This document shows positions 6,798 to 14,358 of a DNA stretch of 18,028 nt, one piece after another (position 1 is the first letter of the stretch; each line of letters opens with the position of its first letter). This DNA is from DALYJJ01 sp031969915 (GTDB lineage: Bacteria; Acidobacteriota; Terriglobia; Bryobacterales; Bryobacteraceae): positions 1-18,028 of the forward strand of contig DALYJJ010000124.1 in the NCBI GenBank assembly GCA_031969915.1, in the 5' to 3' direction. The notes under the pieces were generated by a model. That model was not told the origin of the DNA. It ran no database searches and saw only the letters and a list, made by a program, of their open reading frames with translations. The position numbers and the translations under genes are program-made.

Positions 6798-7007
6798 ATG
6801 AATACCTATCTTGTTGTGTGTGATTCGGACCGGCTGCGAGCGGCCGCTCCCACTCTTGGCGAACTCGATCCGCTGTTTCCCCTGGCTGGGGCCTGCCTGG
6901 TGCCTTTCGCGGGTTGCGCGAGCGACCTGGTCGCGCGGTTCAAAGAAGTGATCTGCGAAGGACAGGTACTCGTGTCAGAGGTTAGCGGCGACTACTGTTT
7001 GCGGTAA
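6798..7007 (+). CDS. small hypothetical protein, possibly SinR/Cas2-like fold
   Basis: A 69-residue protein beginning MNTYLVVCDSD and ending QVLVSEVSGDYCLR. I cannot assign it firmly. A short hydrophobic first strand of the type 'YLV-x-x-D', a middle strand CLVPF, a helix DLVARFKEV and a final strand before SGDY recall the small ferredoxin-like proteins annotated as SinR family, which share their fold with Cas2. This is a resemblance judged by eye only. There is no clear ribosome site. It lies between an inverted repeat and a terminator-like hairpin, 116 bp before cas3, and so seems to be its own short transcript ahead of the CRISPR operon. Confidence 0.5.
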   Translation: MNTYLVVCDSDRLRAAAPTLGELDPLFPLAGACLVPFAGCASDLVARFKEVICEGQVLVSEVSGDYCLR

Positions 7008-7015
7008 CCCGACTT

Positions 7016-7041
7016 GAGGGGCGCTAGCCGCCCCTCTATTT
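7016..7041 (+). terminator. terminator-like hairpin after the small ORF
   Basis: GAGGGGCG (7016-7023) pairs perfectly with CGCCCCTC (7029-7036) around a CTAGC loop. A short, imperfect T-tract (TATTT) follows. It lies 8 bp after the stop of the 69-residue gene and would separate that gene from the cas operon. Confidence 0.62.
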
Positions 7042-7063
7042 CAGGTATATTTATCCCATTTGC

Positions 7064-7072
7064 TGATATAAT
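7064..7072 (+). promoter_or_regulatory. extended -10 promoter of the cas operon
   Basis: TGATATAAT is a perfect extended -10 (TGn-TATAAT). No good -35 is visible, as is common when the extended -10 is present. Transcription would begin near 7079, about 45 bases before the cas3 start. The same 9-mer GATATAATC occurs again before cas2 (13517-13525). Confidence 0.6.
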
Positions 7073-7123
7073 CCGTCTCGCACGAAAGCCAAGAAGAGCC
7101 GGCGAGTGTAACGGGGATTACAG

Positions 7124-9724
7124 GTGCACCTGTCCATGGATACAGAAGCGATTGCGTTTTTTGATCGATCCTTTCCTCTTATCTGCAGGGGCCGGCAGCC
7201 GTATTGCTGGCAACGCCAGTTGTTCGTGGAGCTGATTGGGGCGGAGTGGCCCGACACGATTCCGCTGCCCACGGGGGCGGGAAAGACGTCGATTATCCAG
7301 ATCTGGCTGCTGGCGCTGGCGTGGTGTGGTTTGGTGGAGAAGGAGGGGGTCGTGCCGAGGCGGCTGGCGTGGGTGGTCAACCGGCGCGTCGTGGTGGATC
7401 AAGCCACTACGGAAGCGGAGATCGTGAAGACGGCGCTAGATGGGGTTGAGGCGGAGGAGATTCGACGCGGCCTAGCGATGCATTCACTTCGTAGAGTACC
7501 GCTGGCGGTCAGCACCCTGCGAGGCGAATTTGCCGACAACGGGGAATGGAGCAAGGATCCCTCGACCCCGGCGATCATTGCGGGAACGGTAGACATGATC
7601 GGCAGCCGGTTGCTGTTCAGGGGATACGGCGATGGGCGGTACTGGCGGCCGAGCCATGCGGGGTTGTTGGGTGTGGATTGTCTGATTGTGAATGACGAAT
7701 CGCATCTTACTCCGGCCTTTGCTCGGCTGCTATCACGCATTGAGGAGCTAAAGCCGGCTGAGAAGTTGCCGGGAAAGCCGTTCCGGGTGATGTTTGTTTC
7801 GGCAACGGAGAGCGGCGAGGGGAAGAAAAGGTTCGCTGCAGACCTCTCGCTTGACCTCGTGGAAGGGAGCCAGTTCCGGAACGCGTTTGAGGGGGAGAAG
7901 CGGCTGTGGCTGCATGAGGCGGCGGATACGAAGTCTGCCGAAGCGAAGTTGGAGACCCTGGCGCTGGAGTCCGCGGCGATGCGAACCATCGTGTTTATCG
8001 AGGAACCGGAGAAGGCGCGGAAGTTCGCCGAGCGGCTGGCGGCGAATACCAGCGAAGAGCAGGTTCTATTGCTTACCGGCACCATGCGGGGGCATGAGCG
8101 CGATGAGTTGGCCAAGAAGGAGAACACGCGGTTTCGGAGCTTTCTCTGCCGCGGGCTCCCTGAGCAAAGGCTCTACTTGGTGACCACGTCGGCGGGTGAA
8201 GTCGGCCTCGACGCTACTTGCGAGCGGCTGGTCACGATGCTTGTCGAGTCGGACCGGCTGCAGCAGCGGCTTGGCCGGCTGAACCGCTTTGGAGATTTGA
8301 CGGACGGAACTCACATAGCAGGTGAGGCGCACGTCGTCTACCAGGCCGCCAAGGAGAAGAAGGGCAAGGGAGGGAGCGAACAACTCTCGCCGCGTCAGGC
8401 GACGTTAGCCGCGTTGGAGACTCTTCCGGAACTGGAGGGAGGTGGGCGAGATGTTTCCTGCAAGCAACTTTGGGAAAGCCAGGCGTTCGGAGCGGACTGC
8501 AGAACGGAGAGGCCTAAGATAGCGCGGCTTCATGACTGGCACATCGATGTATGGTCACAGACGAGCCTGTTGCAATCGGGCCCCCCGGTCGAGTCGTGGC
8601 TTCACGGGCAGCAGGACGCGGAGTTTCCGGAGACGGCTGTCGCGTGGCGCAGGGACGTTGAGGAACTGGCTAGCGAAGAGGTGGAGGCCGAGGATCGGGA
8701 GCGGGTACTGGCGCGATATCCGGTGACGGCACGGGAGCGGTTGAAGGAACCGACGCGCCGGGTGATGGCGAAGCTCAAGGAAATAGTGGAGGGGCTGGCA
8801 AGCCGTAACGCGGCACAGCCGAGGTGTCTTGTTGTGACACGGAGCGGGACGGTGTGGGCTGGAGAGTTAGGGCGGGTGGATGAAGACGATCTGGCCTACG
8901 GAACCCTGCTGCTGCCGCCGGGAGTAGGGGGATTGTCGCGAGGGATGCTCGACACCGAGGCGACGCCGGACGAACTCTACGACGTCGCGGACGAGGCGGG
9001 CGAGAGAGTGCGATACCGGGCGCTGCGCGAGGAGGGCGAATGGGTCTGGTGCGGAATGGGGAGCGATGAAGAAGTGTTCCGAGGGAACTTGTCCTCGTTT
9101 GCCCGCGAGCAAGGTCTTCGAGCGCTAACAACAGTGCGGTTTCAGGAGAGCGAGGAAGCCGGCGGTGGCGAGAGGATGATCGGCTATTTTGCCAAGAGGG
9201 GGAAGGAAAGCAAAAGGTTCGAAGTCGATTTGGACCCACATCTAGAGGCAGTAGCAACACGCGTACAGAGGGCCGCGGAGTTTCTGGTCGGCCGAGGAGA
9301 CGACTATCGGCTGGCCGGCCAGCATCACGACGAAGGAAAAAGATACGGGCTGTGGCAAAAGGCGATGGGCGGCGACGTCAACGCGCCGAAGGCCAAGACG
9401 GCGGGCGCCGCGAACGGACGGCTGTTGGACGGATACCGACATGAGTTGGAAAGCGCGCGGGAGAAAGCGGAGGCACTGCGAGGACGGAACTTGGCGGGGC
9501 ACATAACGGAGTCGCATCACGGGTGGGCGCGTCCTCACTTTGAGGCCAAAGCGTATCGCCGTGAGACGCTGTCGGAGAGCCAGGAGATTGCGCTGGAAGC
9601 ACCGCGTCGTTTTGCGACGCTCCAGCGGGAGTGGGGGCCGTGGGGCCTGGCGTACCTGGAGGCGTTGTTCAAAGCGGTCGACGGTGAGGTAAGCGAGGAG
9701 AAGACGGAGGCGGCGCATGGGTGA
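7124..9724 (+). CDS. cas3: type I-G Cas3 helicase with C-terminal HD nuclease
   Basis: Cas3 is the effector that unwinds and shreds target DNA once the guide complex has bound. This 866-residue protein has the order typical of subtype I-G (I-U, GSU0051-like): helicase first, HD nuclease last. Visible motifs are the Q-motif region YCWQRQLF, Walker A PTGAGKT (49-55, Lys54), the DESH box (191-194), SATE (motif III), and motif VI QQRLGRLNR (380-388). In the C-terminal part QHHDEGK (733-739) supplies the HD metal ligands and SHHGW (797-801) a further His motif. The start is taken as GTG 7124 because a GGGG run lies 7 bases upstream; ATG 7136 is an alternative that would remove only four residues. 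The stop overlaps the next gene (ATGGGTGA). All catalytic residues I looked for are present. Confidence 0.95.
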   Translation: MHLSMDTEAIAFFDRSFPLICRGRQPYCWQRQLFVELIGAEWPDTIPLPTGAGKTSIIQIWLLALAWCGLVEKEGVVPRRLAWVVNRRVVVDQATTEAEIVKTALDGVEAEEIRRGLAMHSLRRVPLAVSTLRGEFADNGEWSKDPSTPAIIAGTVDMIGSRLLFRGYGDGRYWRPSHAGLLGVDCLIVNDESHLTPAFARLLSRIEELKPAEKLPGKPFRVMFVSATESGEGKKRFAADLSLDLVEGSQFRNAFEGEKRLWLHEAADTKSAEAKLETLALESAAMRTIVFIEEPEKARKFAERLAANTSEEQVLLLTGTMRGHERDELAKKENTRFRSFLCRGLPEQRLYLVTTSAGEVGLDATCERLVTMLVESDRLQQRLGRLNRFGDLTDGTHIAGEAHVVYQAAKEKKGKGGSEQLSPRQATLAALETLPELEGGGRDVSCKQLWESQAFGADCRTERPKIARLHDWHIDVWSQTSLLQSGPPVESWLHGQQDAEFPETAVAWRRDVEELASEEVEAEDRERVLARYPVTARERLKEPTRRVMAKLKEIVEGLASRNAAQPRCLVVTRSGTVWAGELGRVDEDDLAYGTLLLPPGVGGLSRGMLDTEATPDELYDVADEAGERVRYRALREEGEWVWCGMGSDEEVFRGNLSSFAREQGLRALTTVRFQESEEAGGGERMIGYFAKRGKESKRFEVDLDPHLEAVATRVQRAAEFLVGRGDDYRLAGQHHDEGKRYGLWQKAMGGDVNAPKAKTAGAANGRLLDGYRHELESAREKAEALRGRNLAGHITESHHGWARPHFEAKAYRRETLSESQEIALEAPRRFATLQREWGPWGLAYLEALFKAVDGEVSEEKTEAAHG

Positions 9725-10496
9725 ACTGAGGATACCTCTCGATCCCTTAAATCCGGCGCAATTCCTGGCGTGCTGCGGCTTGTTCGAAGCAGTAAATTGG
9801 GATGCGCCGGAGGCATTGCTGCGGTTTGAGGCGGATCCGGCCACGCCGCGGCGTGCGGCGGCGGTGATCACCGGCAGCGGGTTGCCGGATTTACGCGGGG
9901 TATTGCAAGCGGCGAGGGACGCTGCGGCGGACTTCAGCGAATACGAGGAGACCGTGGAGAAGTCAGTGCGCCCCGCTCGCTTGCGCATGGGCACCAGGGA
10001 ATTGGTATTGGATTGGTGGCTCGACGAGTTCTACGAGCGGACGACGAACCTCAAGTGCTGGGCGGGCCAGGTGACGACGCAGAAGCTGTTTGACGAGTTA
10101 CCGCCGCAGATTAGCGTGGAAACGCCGCCCGAGGAACTGTTCAGCGCGAGCACCTTGACTAAATCGAAGTTCGGAATGGATCCGAGGTCGGCTTGGAACG
10201 CGCTTGATTTCGGCTTTTCGCCGAACGAGCAGGGCAAGGATTCGAAGACCTATCCGATTGTGGAAGTACTTGGGGCGATCGGCTTGCAAGGTTTCCGGTT
10301 GGATGCGCGGCGCCGAGAGGGAATTCGGTATTTCTTGTGGAGCGAGCCGATGCCGCTCCTGGTGGCACGGACGGCGGCGGTGGCCGCATGGGATGGGCTT
10401 CCGCGGTGCCGGTACGAATTTGACATTGCGAAGCGGGGACAGAGTTACAAGTACTTCACGCTAGCGCGGTTTGCAGAAAGGAAGAGTTACTACTGA
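9717..10496 (+). CDS. cas8: type I-G Cas8-like subunit (Csb3/GSU0052 family)
   Basis: A 259-residue protein that starts with the family signature IPLDPLNPAQFLACCGLFEA and contains RTTNLKCWAGQVTT (middle) and RCRYEFDIAKRGQSYKYFTLA (end). By sequence type and position it matches the GSU0052/Csb3 protein, the Cas8-equivalent of one I-G branch; the other branch carries the larger Csx17 instead, which is absent here. Its expected role is the large subunit that recognises the protospacer-adjacent motif and links the guide complex to Cas3. It overlaps cas3 by 8 bp and cas7 by 1 bp (TGATG), so translation is coupled. Experimental knowledge of this particular family is thin, so the role is by analogy. 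Confidence 0.85.
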   Translation: MGELRIPLDPLNPAQFLACCGLFEAVNWDAPEALLRFEADPATPRRAAAVITGSGLPDLRGVLQAARDAAADFSEYEETVEKSVRPARLRMGTRELVLDWWLDEFYERTTNLKCWAGQVTTQKLFDELPPQISVETPPEELFSASTLTKSKFGMDPRSAWNALDFGFSPNEQGKDSKTYPIVEVLGAIGLQGFRLDARRREGIRYFLWSEPMPLLVARTAAVAAWDGLPRCRYEFDIAKRGQSYKYFTLARFAERKSYY

Positions 10497-11548
10497 TGGG
10501 TGATATCAACTATTTTGACAACTGGCTGGCCGTGGACGGGCCGGTGGCGGCGGTATTGCGGGAGGAACTGGAGCCAGTGTTAGGTGACGGAGCGGTAGTG
10601 TTTCCTCCGACGTTCGCGCCGCCTGAGAAGGGACAGTCCCCTTCCTACGTCGTGGATGAGACAAGCGAAGGGAAGGTGGCAATCATCGACACGGTGGGCG
10701 CGCAGGCCAACCGTATGGAGCCGCTGTTCAAGAGAGCGCCATACGCCGGGCTAGTTCCGGAGGCGAAGGTCCGGGTAGGTGAGCGGGAAGTGCACTTACT
10801 CGATGCCGGGCATCGTGCCGCCGACGCCTTGGTACGGTTTTCATCAAAGAAGGACGAGTTAGGGAGCGCCTTCGAGGCGATTGAGAGGAAGGGGCAAGCG
10901 ACGGACCTGGCGAAGTTGGCTCCGACTTCACTGCTGTTCGGCGTGTGGGATTCGAGAGGGACGGGAGTGAAGATTCCCCGGCTGCTCGGGTCCACGATTC
11001 GGGCCTACGGGGCCGAGACGCTGCATCGGTCGGCGCAGTACTTCTCGGCATTCGAAAAGGATGAGACGGATGCCTGGAGCGACGACCAGGATTTCCTATC
11101 GGCACAGGGGTTTTCGGACGCCCCGGCGGGAGTGAGCCTGGGAGGCATCGTTGCGCGCAAGGGGATCAGGCGAGAGACCGTGCTAAACCTTGTCGCGCTG
11201 CGCGCATTGGCGGGCAAGGATGCGGAGGAGACGAAGCGCCTGCAGCGTTACGTGTTGGGCCTGGCGCTGGTGGCGATGACCGCGCCGCCCGAATCCTTCT
11301 TACGGGAGGGTTGCCTGTTGGTTCGGAAGGCAGGCGAGGAGATGGCGCCACAGTTAGTGCAGCGGACGGGGGAGCGGAAGACGTTCAAGCTGTCGCCCGA
11401 GGAGGCATTCGAATACGCGCAAACGGCTGCGAAGGCGTTCGGGGTAGGCCCGGCATGGGGCGAGACGGTCTTCGAGGTGGGACTCGTCACAGCAGCGGCG
11501 GAAGACAAGAAGAAGGCAAAGGCGGCGAAGAAAGCAGCGAAGGGATAA
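10496..11548 (+). CDS. cas7: type I-G Cas7 backbone protein (Csb1/GSU0053 family)
   Basis: Csb1 is the Cas7 subunit that polymerises along the guide RNA and forms the backbone of the I-G complex. The 350-residue protein shows the family's diagnostic segments: QANRMEPLFKRAPYAGLVPE, LLFGVWDSRGTGVKIPRLL, and STIRAYGAETLHRSAQY. The C-terminus is a Lys/Ala-rich tail (EDKKKAKAAKKAAKG) that may be flexible and bind nucleic acid. The ATG is embedded in the stop of the preceding gene, and the next gene starts 4 bases after its TAA. Length and layout fit the family. Confidence 0.93.
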   Translation: MGDINYFDNWLAVDGPVAAVLREELEPVLGDGAVVFPPTFAPPEKGQSPSYVVDETSEGKVAIIDTVGAQANRMEPLFKRAPYAGLVPEAKVRVGEREVHLLDAGHRAADALVRFSSKKDELGSAFEAIERKGQATDLAKLAPTSLLFGVWDSRGTGVKIPRLLGSTIRAYGAETLHRSAQYFSAFEKDETDAWSDDQDFLSAQGFSDAPAGVSLGGIVARKGIRRETVLNLVALRALAGKDAEETKRLQRYVLGLALVAMTAPPESFLREGCLLVRKAGEEMAPQLVQRTGERKTFKLSPEEAFEYAQTAAKAFGVGPAWGETVFEVGLVTAAAEDKKKAKAAKKAAKG

Positions 11549-11552
11549 GGCC

Positions 11553-13007
11553 ATGGCGCTCGGGATCTGCATCTCGGCCACTTTTTTGAGCGGGCGGTAT
11601 CACGGGGAAGAGTGGCCGCCCTCTCCGGTGCGATTGTTTCGGGCTCTCGTGGCGGGTGCCAAGAACGGCGGCTATCGGGAGCACTGGGGGGAGGTCGCGA
11701 ATGCGCTCGAGTGGCTGGAGAGACTCGACGCGCCGTTGATCCTGGCGAAGCGCCCTTTGGCGGCGAGACCGAAATACATGCTGGCGGTACCGAACAATGA
11801 CATGGATTCGGTTGCTCGGGACTGGTCGGCAGGCAGGGATGCCGATCCCGCAAAGCTGCGGACGATGAAGCTTGTACATCCGCGGCTGTTAGAGGGCGAC
11901 GGACCTCACGTGAAGTACTTCTGGACGCTGAACGGCTTGGGGCTTCCAGAGAAGGAGATTGGCGGGCTGCGGCGGGCTGCCCATTGTGTTCACGCCTTGG
12001 GATGGGGCGTCGACATGGCATTCGCGAACCTGGACTTACCGGAGGAGTGGGACAAGGGCGGCTACGAGGAGTGGCGGCCGGCGGGAGAACGGAAGGGGAT
12101 GCGGTTGGAGATACCGGCATCGGGTTCGCTACAGGACTTGGAGAGCACGTACGAGCGGTATCTTCGGCGAGCGAGCGGAGTGGGGGTAGACACGGACACA
12201 CGGCCGTCCGTATACCGGTACTCGTCGTATGTCCGGCCCATGGGGGATGAGCGGCCGTTGTTGACCCTTGCGCTTCGTTCCGTGGATGGAGAGTTACCGC
12301 TGTCCCGCGGGTGGCATGCGGCGATGGAGGTAGCGGCGTGGCTGCGGCATGCGTGCGGCGAGGTGCTGAAAGGAGAACGGCGGTTTCGTGATGACGTCGA
12401 TTCATTTGTGCTCGGGCATGGCGAAGGGATGGACGAGGCAAATTACCGATTGTCGTTCGTCCCACTGCCTTCGATTGGCCATGCGCATGCGGATGGGAGA
12501 ATCCGGCGCGTGTTGATCGTTGAACCGATGCAATCGAGCGGTGAGGCGGTGGAGGTGTTGGGGCTGAAACTGGCGGGGCGACTGTTGACGAGGGACGGTG
12601 ATAGAGCGGAGGTGGCCTCGCTGGACATTCTGACGGATAGAAAGGTTCTCGGCTTTTACTTACGTGACAACAACCCGGCACGGACGTGGCGGTCGGTGAC
12701 GCCGGTGGTCTTGCACGGCTACAACGCGATCCGTGGGCAGATTTCGCTGCTGAAGACGGAGAAACTGCTGCTGCGGGCGTTCGAGATGGCGGGCTATGAC
12801 AAGAGCTTGATCGCCGGGCTCGCGTTTCAGCCCGCGCCGCTCTGGGCCGGGACAGGGGCAGCCCGCGCTGTTCGTGTGCCGAAACACTTGGACGGCTATC
12901 CGAGGTATCACGTCGAGGTGACGTTCAAGGAGCCGGTGCAAGGGCCCGTGATGGCCGGGCTTGGCCGTCATTGCGGGGTTGGGGTATTCGCGGCGGGAGG
13001 AGAGTGA
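11553..13007 (+). CDS. csb2: type I-G Cas5-Cas6 fusion (Csb2/GSU0054 family)
   Basis: Csb2 joins the Cas5 foot subunit and the Cas6 processing RNase in one chain; it is the signature protein of subtype I-G. The Cas5 part opens with the family sequence ATFLSGRYHGEEWPPSP followed by VRLFRALVAG. The C-terminal Cas6 part ends in the glycine-rich RNA-binding loop GLGRHCGVGVF (469-479) of the 484 residues. The fused Cas6 would cut the array transcript at the repeat hairpin. Translation likely uses the AAGGG (11541-11545) inside the cas7 end. After this gene the tight operon spacing breaks: 92 bp separate it from the DUF433 gene, and the adaptation genes are not directly attached. Confidence 0.93.
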   Translation: MALGICISATFLSGRYHGEEWPPSPVRLFRALVAGAKNGGYREHWGEVANALEWLERLDAPLILAKRPLAARPKYMLAVPNNDMDSVARDWSAGRDADPAKLRTMKLVHPRLLEGDGPHVKYFWTLNGLGLPEKEIGGLRRAAHCVHALGWGVDMAFANLDLPEEWDKGGYEEWRPAGERKGMRLEIPASGSLQDLESTYERYLRRASGVGVDTDTRPSVYRYSSYVRPMGDERPLLTLALRSVDGELPLSRGWHAAMEVAAWLRHACGEVLKGERRFRDDVDSFVLGHGEGMDEANYRLSFVPLPSIGHAHADGRIRRVLIVEPMQSSGEAVEVLGLKLAGRLLTRDGDRAEVASLDILTDRKVLGFYLRDNNPARTWRSVTPVVLHGYNAIRGQISLLKTEKLLLRAFEMAGYDKSLIAGLAFQPAPLWAGTGAARAVRVPKHLDGYPRYHVEVTFKEPVQGPVMAGLGRHCGVGVFAAGGE

Positions 13008-13099
13008 ATTCCATGTTGATGTACGAAGGCGCTGGGGACGGACGGCGATGGTATGCTGTGAGCCAGACGGGTTCTGTTGATTACACGACTTGAGCAATC

Positions 13100-13414
13100 A
13101 TGGCGTCTTCTAGCGTCGAGCGACGTCCTGGGGGCTTCTACATCGCGGGAAGCCGGGTGCCTCTGGACCAGATCGTCTACGAGTACCGAAATGGCGAGGA
13201 GCCCGAGACCATTCAGAGTCACTACCCTACGCTCAGCATCGAGCAGGTGAAAGCGGCTATCGGGTTTTATCTTTCAAACCGTGAAGTGGTAGACCGCGCG
13301 GTCGAGGAACGAATCGATGAGGAGGAAGCCGTCGATGCGGCGAACCCTACTCCTCCGGATATCCGAGAGAGATTCGAACGGATGAGGCGTCAGGCACAAT
13401 CACGACGCTGGTAA
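13100..13414 (+). CDS. DUF433 antitoxin-like protein, orphan within the cas operon
   Basis: A 104-residue protein of the DUF433 family (VapB-like small DNA-binding proteins). The core pattern is GGFYIAGSRVPLDQIVYEY, then GEEPETIQSHYPTLSIEQVKAAI, a winged or simple helix-turn-helix, followed by an acidic then Arg-rich tail. DUF433 genes usually come directly before a DUF5615 PIN-like toxin. No such gene follows: the next 126 bp lead to cas2. It lies on the same strand as the cas genes, between the interference and adaptation genes. A weak extended -10 (TGGTATGCT, 13049-13057) precedes it, and there is no clear ribosome site. It may be a leftover antitoxin, or a regulator recruited to the operon; the sequence does not decide. 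Confidence 0.85.
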   Translation: MASSSVERRPGGFYIAGSRVPLDQIVYEYRNGEEPETIQSHYPTLSIEQVKAAIGFYLSNREVVDRAVEERIDEEEAVDAANPTPPDIRERFERMRRQAQSRRW

Positions 13415-13430
13415 CAAACGATCCGCAATC

Positions 13431-13461
13431 CCGCCGACGCCGGCCTGCCCGGCGGTTCTTT
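13431..13461 (+). terminator. weak terminator-like hairpin before cas2
   Basis: CCGCCG (13431-13436) pairs with CGGCGG (13450-13455), followed by TTCTTT. The stem is only six pairs and the loop is GC-rich, so alternative folds are likely. If real, it separates the upstream transcript from the cas2 promoter. Confidence 0.33.
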
Positions 13462-13518
13462 CTACAAGCCGCACCTGGGCCGCCGCAAATCCGTGGCTCA
13501 CTTTTCGCAACTTACGGA

Positions 13519-13538
13519 TATAATCATCGCCGGGAGGA
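13519..13538 (+). promoter_or_regulatory. cas2 -10 box and ribosome site
   Basis: A perfect TATAAT at 13519-13524 is followed by GGGAGGAG (13532-13539 region) and the ATG at 13541. The -35 is weak. The box shares GATATAATC with the promoter before cas3. The spacing from -10 to ATG is only 16 bases, so a transcript from it would have a very short leader containing the ribosome site; it may instead simply boost expression of the adaptation genes. Confidence 0.45.
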
Positions 13539-13540
13539 GA

Positions 13541-13831
13541 ATGCGCGTCTCCTATCTGGTTTGCTACGACATTTGCGACGATAAGCGCCTGCGGCGGGTC
13601 TTCCAGATCATGCGGGGGTTTGGGGATCACCTCCAGTACTCGGTGTTCGAGTGCCAGTTGACGGCCAGCGACTTAGTACGGTTGCGGGCGGCGTTGAGCA
13701 AGGAAATTCACCACGACGAGGACCAGGTGCTGTTTGTGAACCTGGGTCCTGCCGACAGCCGCGGGGAGCGGGTGATTTCGGCGTTGGGGAAGCCATACAC
13801 CGCCGTAGATGCGCCGTGCATTGTGGCGTAG
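13541..13831 (+). CDS. cas2: Cas2 adaptation protein
   Basis: Cas2 is the small dimeric ferredoxin-fold protein that bridges two Cas1 dimers during spacer capture. The 96-residue sequence begins MRVSYLVCYDICDDKRLR with the conserved Asp10 and continues VFQIMRGFGDHLQYSVFECQL, a textbook Cas2 N-terminal half, with DQVLFVNLG and the closing strand. The frame is open upstream to a GTG at 13493, but the ATG at 13541 is chosen because it starts exactly at the first beta-strand and has a strong GGGAGGAG ribosome site. Usually cas2 follows cas4-cas1 in subtype I-G; here it precedes it and is separated from it by the opposite-strand brnTA remnant. Confidence 0.96.
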   Translation: MRVSYLVCYDICDDKRLRRVFQIMRGFGDHLQYSVFECQLTASDLVRLRAALSKEIHHDEDQVLFVNLGPADSRGERVISALGKPYTAVDAPCIVA

Positions 13832-13856
13832 CGGGTGTGGTTGTGGCGAGGGGGTG

Positions 13857-14189
13857 TTAGCGTTGCGGCGAACTCGAGCGCATCTCGCGGCGGAGGACCT
13901 CATTCATGTAGGTCTGATATCGTCTGCCGCGGGCGCGAAACCAGGCGAGGACATCGGCGTCGATACGCAGGCTGACTTGTTGTTTCAGCGGGCGGTAGAA
14001 GCGGCCGACAAAAAGTTCCTCTGGCAGCGAGGTTGCCGGAGGAATACTGTCATAGTCAATTTGGGCGTCGGGCTTTGCTGCGAGGCGGACGAGGCCGCGA
14101 CGTTCCCTGGGAGTCAGGGGCCTTGTAAAGGCTTCGCTCGCCGGGACCCGCTTTTCTCGCGGAGATGATGCGAACTTCTTCTTCGCCAT
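13857..14189 (-). CDS. brnA: BrnA-family antitoxin
   Basis: BrnA is the antitoxin and autorepressor of the BrnT RNase toxin. This 110-residue protein has the acidic linker AQIDYDSIPP and the C-terminal ribbon-helix-helix KQQVSLRIDADVLAWFRARG followed by YQTYMNEVLRREM, the family hallmark. It is convergent with cas2 (25 bp between stops). The ATG at 14189 lies well inside the brnT remnant (134 bp of overlap), far more than is usual, because the brnT frame has lost its normal stop. The gene itself looks intact. Its promoter, normally in front of brnT, has been replaced by the cas4-cas1 start region, so it is unclear whether it is expressed. Confidence 0.87.
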   Translation of the reverse strand: MAKKKFASSPREKRVPASEAFTRPLTPRERRGLVRLAAKPDAQIDYDSIPPATSLPEELFVGRFYRPLKQQVSLRIDADVLAWFRARGRRYQTYMNEVLRREMRSSSPQR

Positions 14190-14358
14190 GTTCTTCCCTC
14201 ACCGTATGGACGACCAACACAAGAGCGACGCCGCCGGCCAAGCCAACCGTGTGCCACCGCTCTTCGCCTTCGATGTGGCAATCGACGTAGGAAACCGCAA
14301 ATGGGTCACGAAAGACGAGGAGTGCGGTTTCGAACTTGTATCTACAAAAGTGTATCAC
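14056..14358 (-). pseudogene. brnT: BrnT toxin remnant, N-terminus missing
   Basis: From FETALLVFRDPF on, the minus strand encodes a recognisable BrnT RNase: EGEERWHTVGL, VALVLVVHTVREE, EEVRIISARKA, GERSLY. The family's first ~20 residues (a strand with the E-W-D motif and the helix before K-H-G-V-S-F) are absent, and the sequence instead runs into the region just upstream of cas4-cas1. The only possible start in frame is a GTG at 14358, giving VIHFCRYKFETA, which does not resemble a BrnT N-terminus. The C-terminus is also changed: the frame runs about 20 residues past the usual end, into brnA. It is probably an inactive toxin. The break at about 14335-14360 coincides with the cas4-cas1 ribosome site. 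Confidence 0.8.

Noticed and set aside
6518..7127. Three copies of a TACAGGTG-like word (near 6520, 6693 and 7118) considered as a direct-repeat family
   Set aside because: Only about 8-10 bases match, flanks and spacing are unrelated, and no function fits all three places.
11248..12681. 477-codon minus-strand frame opposite cas7 and csb2
   Set aside because: Pro/Ser/Arg-rich shadow translation spanning two real genes on the other strand.
13013..13093. 26-codon ORF (ATG 13013 to TGA 13093) between csb2 and the DUF433 gene
   Set aside because: No ribosome site, no recognisable sequence, and length within chance expectation; the segment is more likely promoter DNA for the DUF433 gene.
13415..13540. 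Open frame running upstream of cas2 to 13415 (GTG at 13493 as a longer start)
   Set aside because: The extension crosses a hairpin, a -10 box and the Shine-Dalgarno; Cas2 proteins begin at the first strand, matching ATG 13541.
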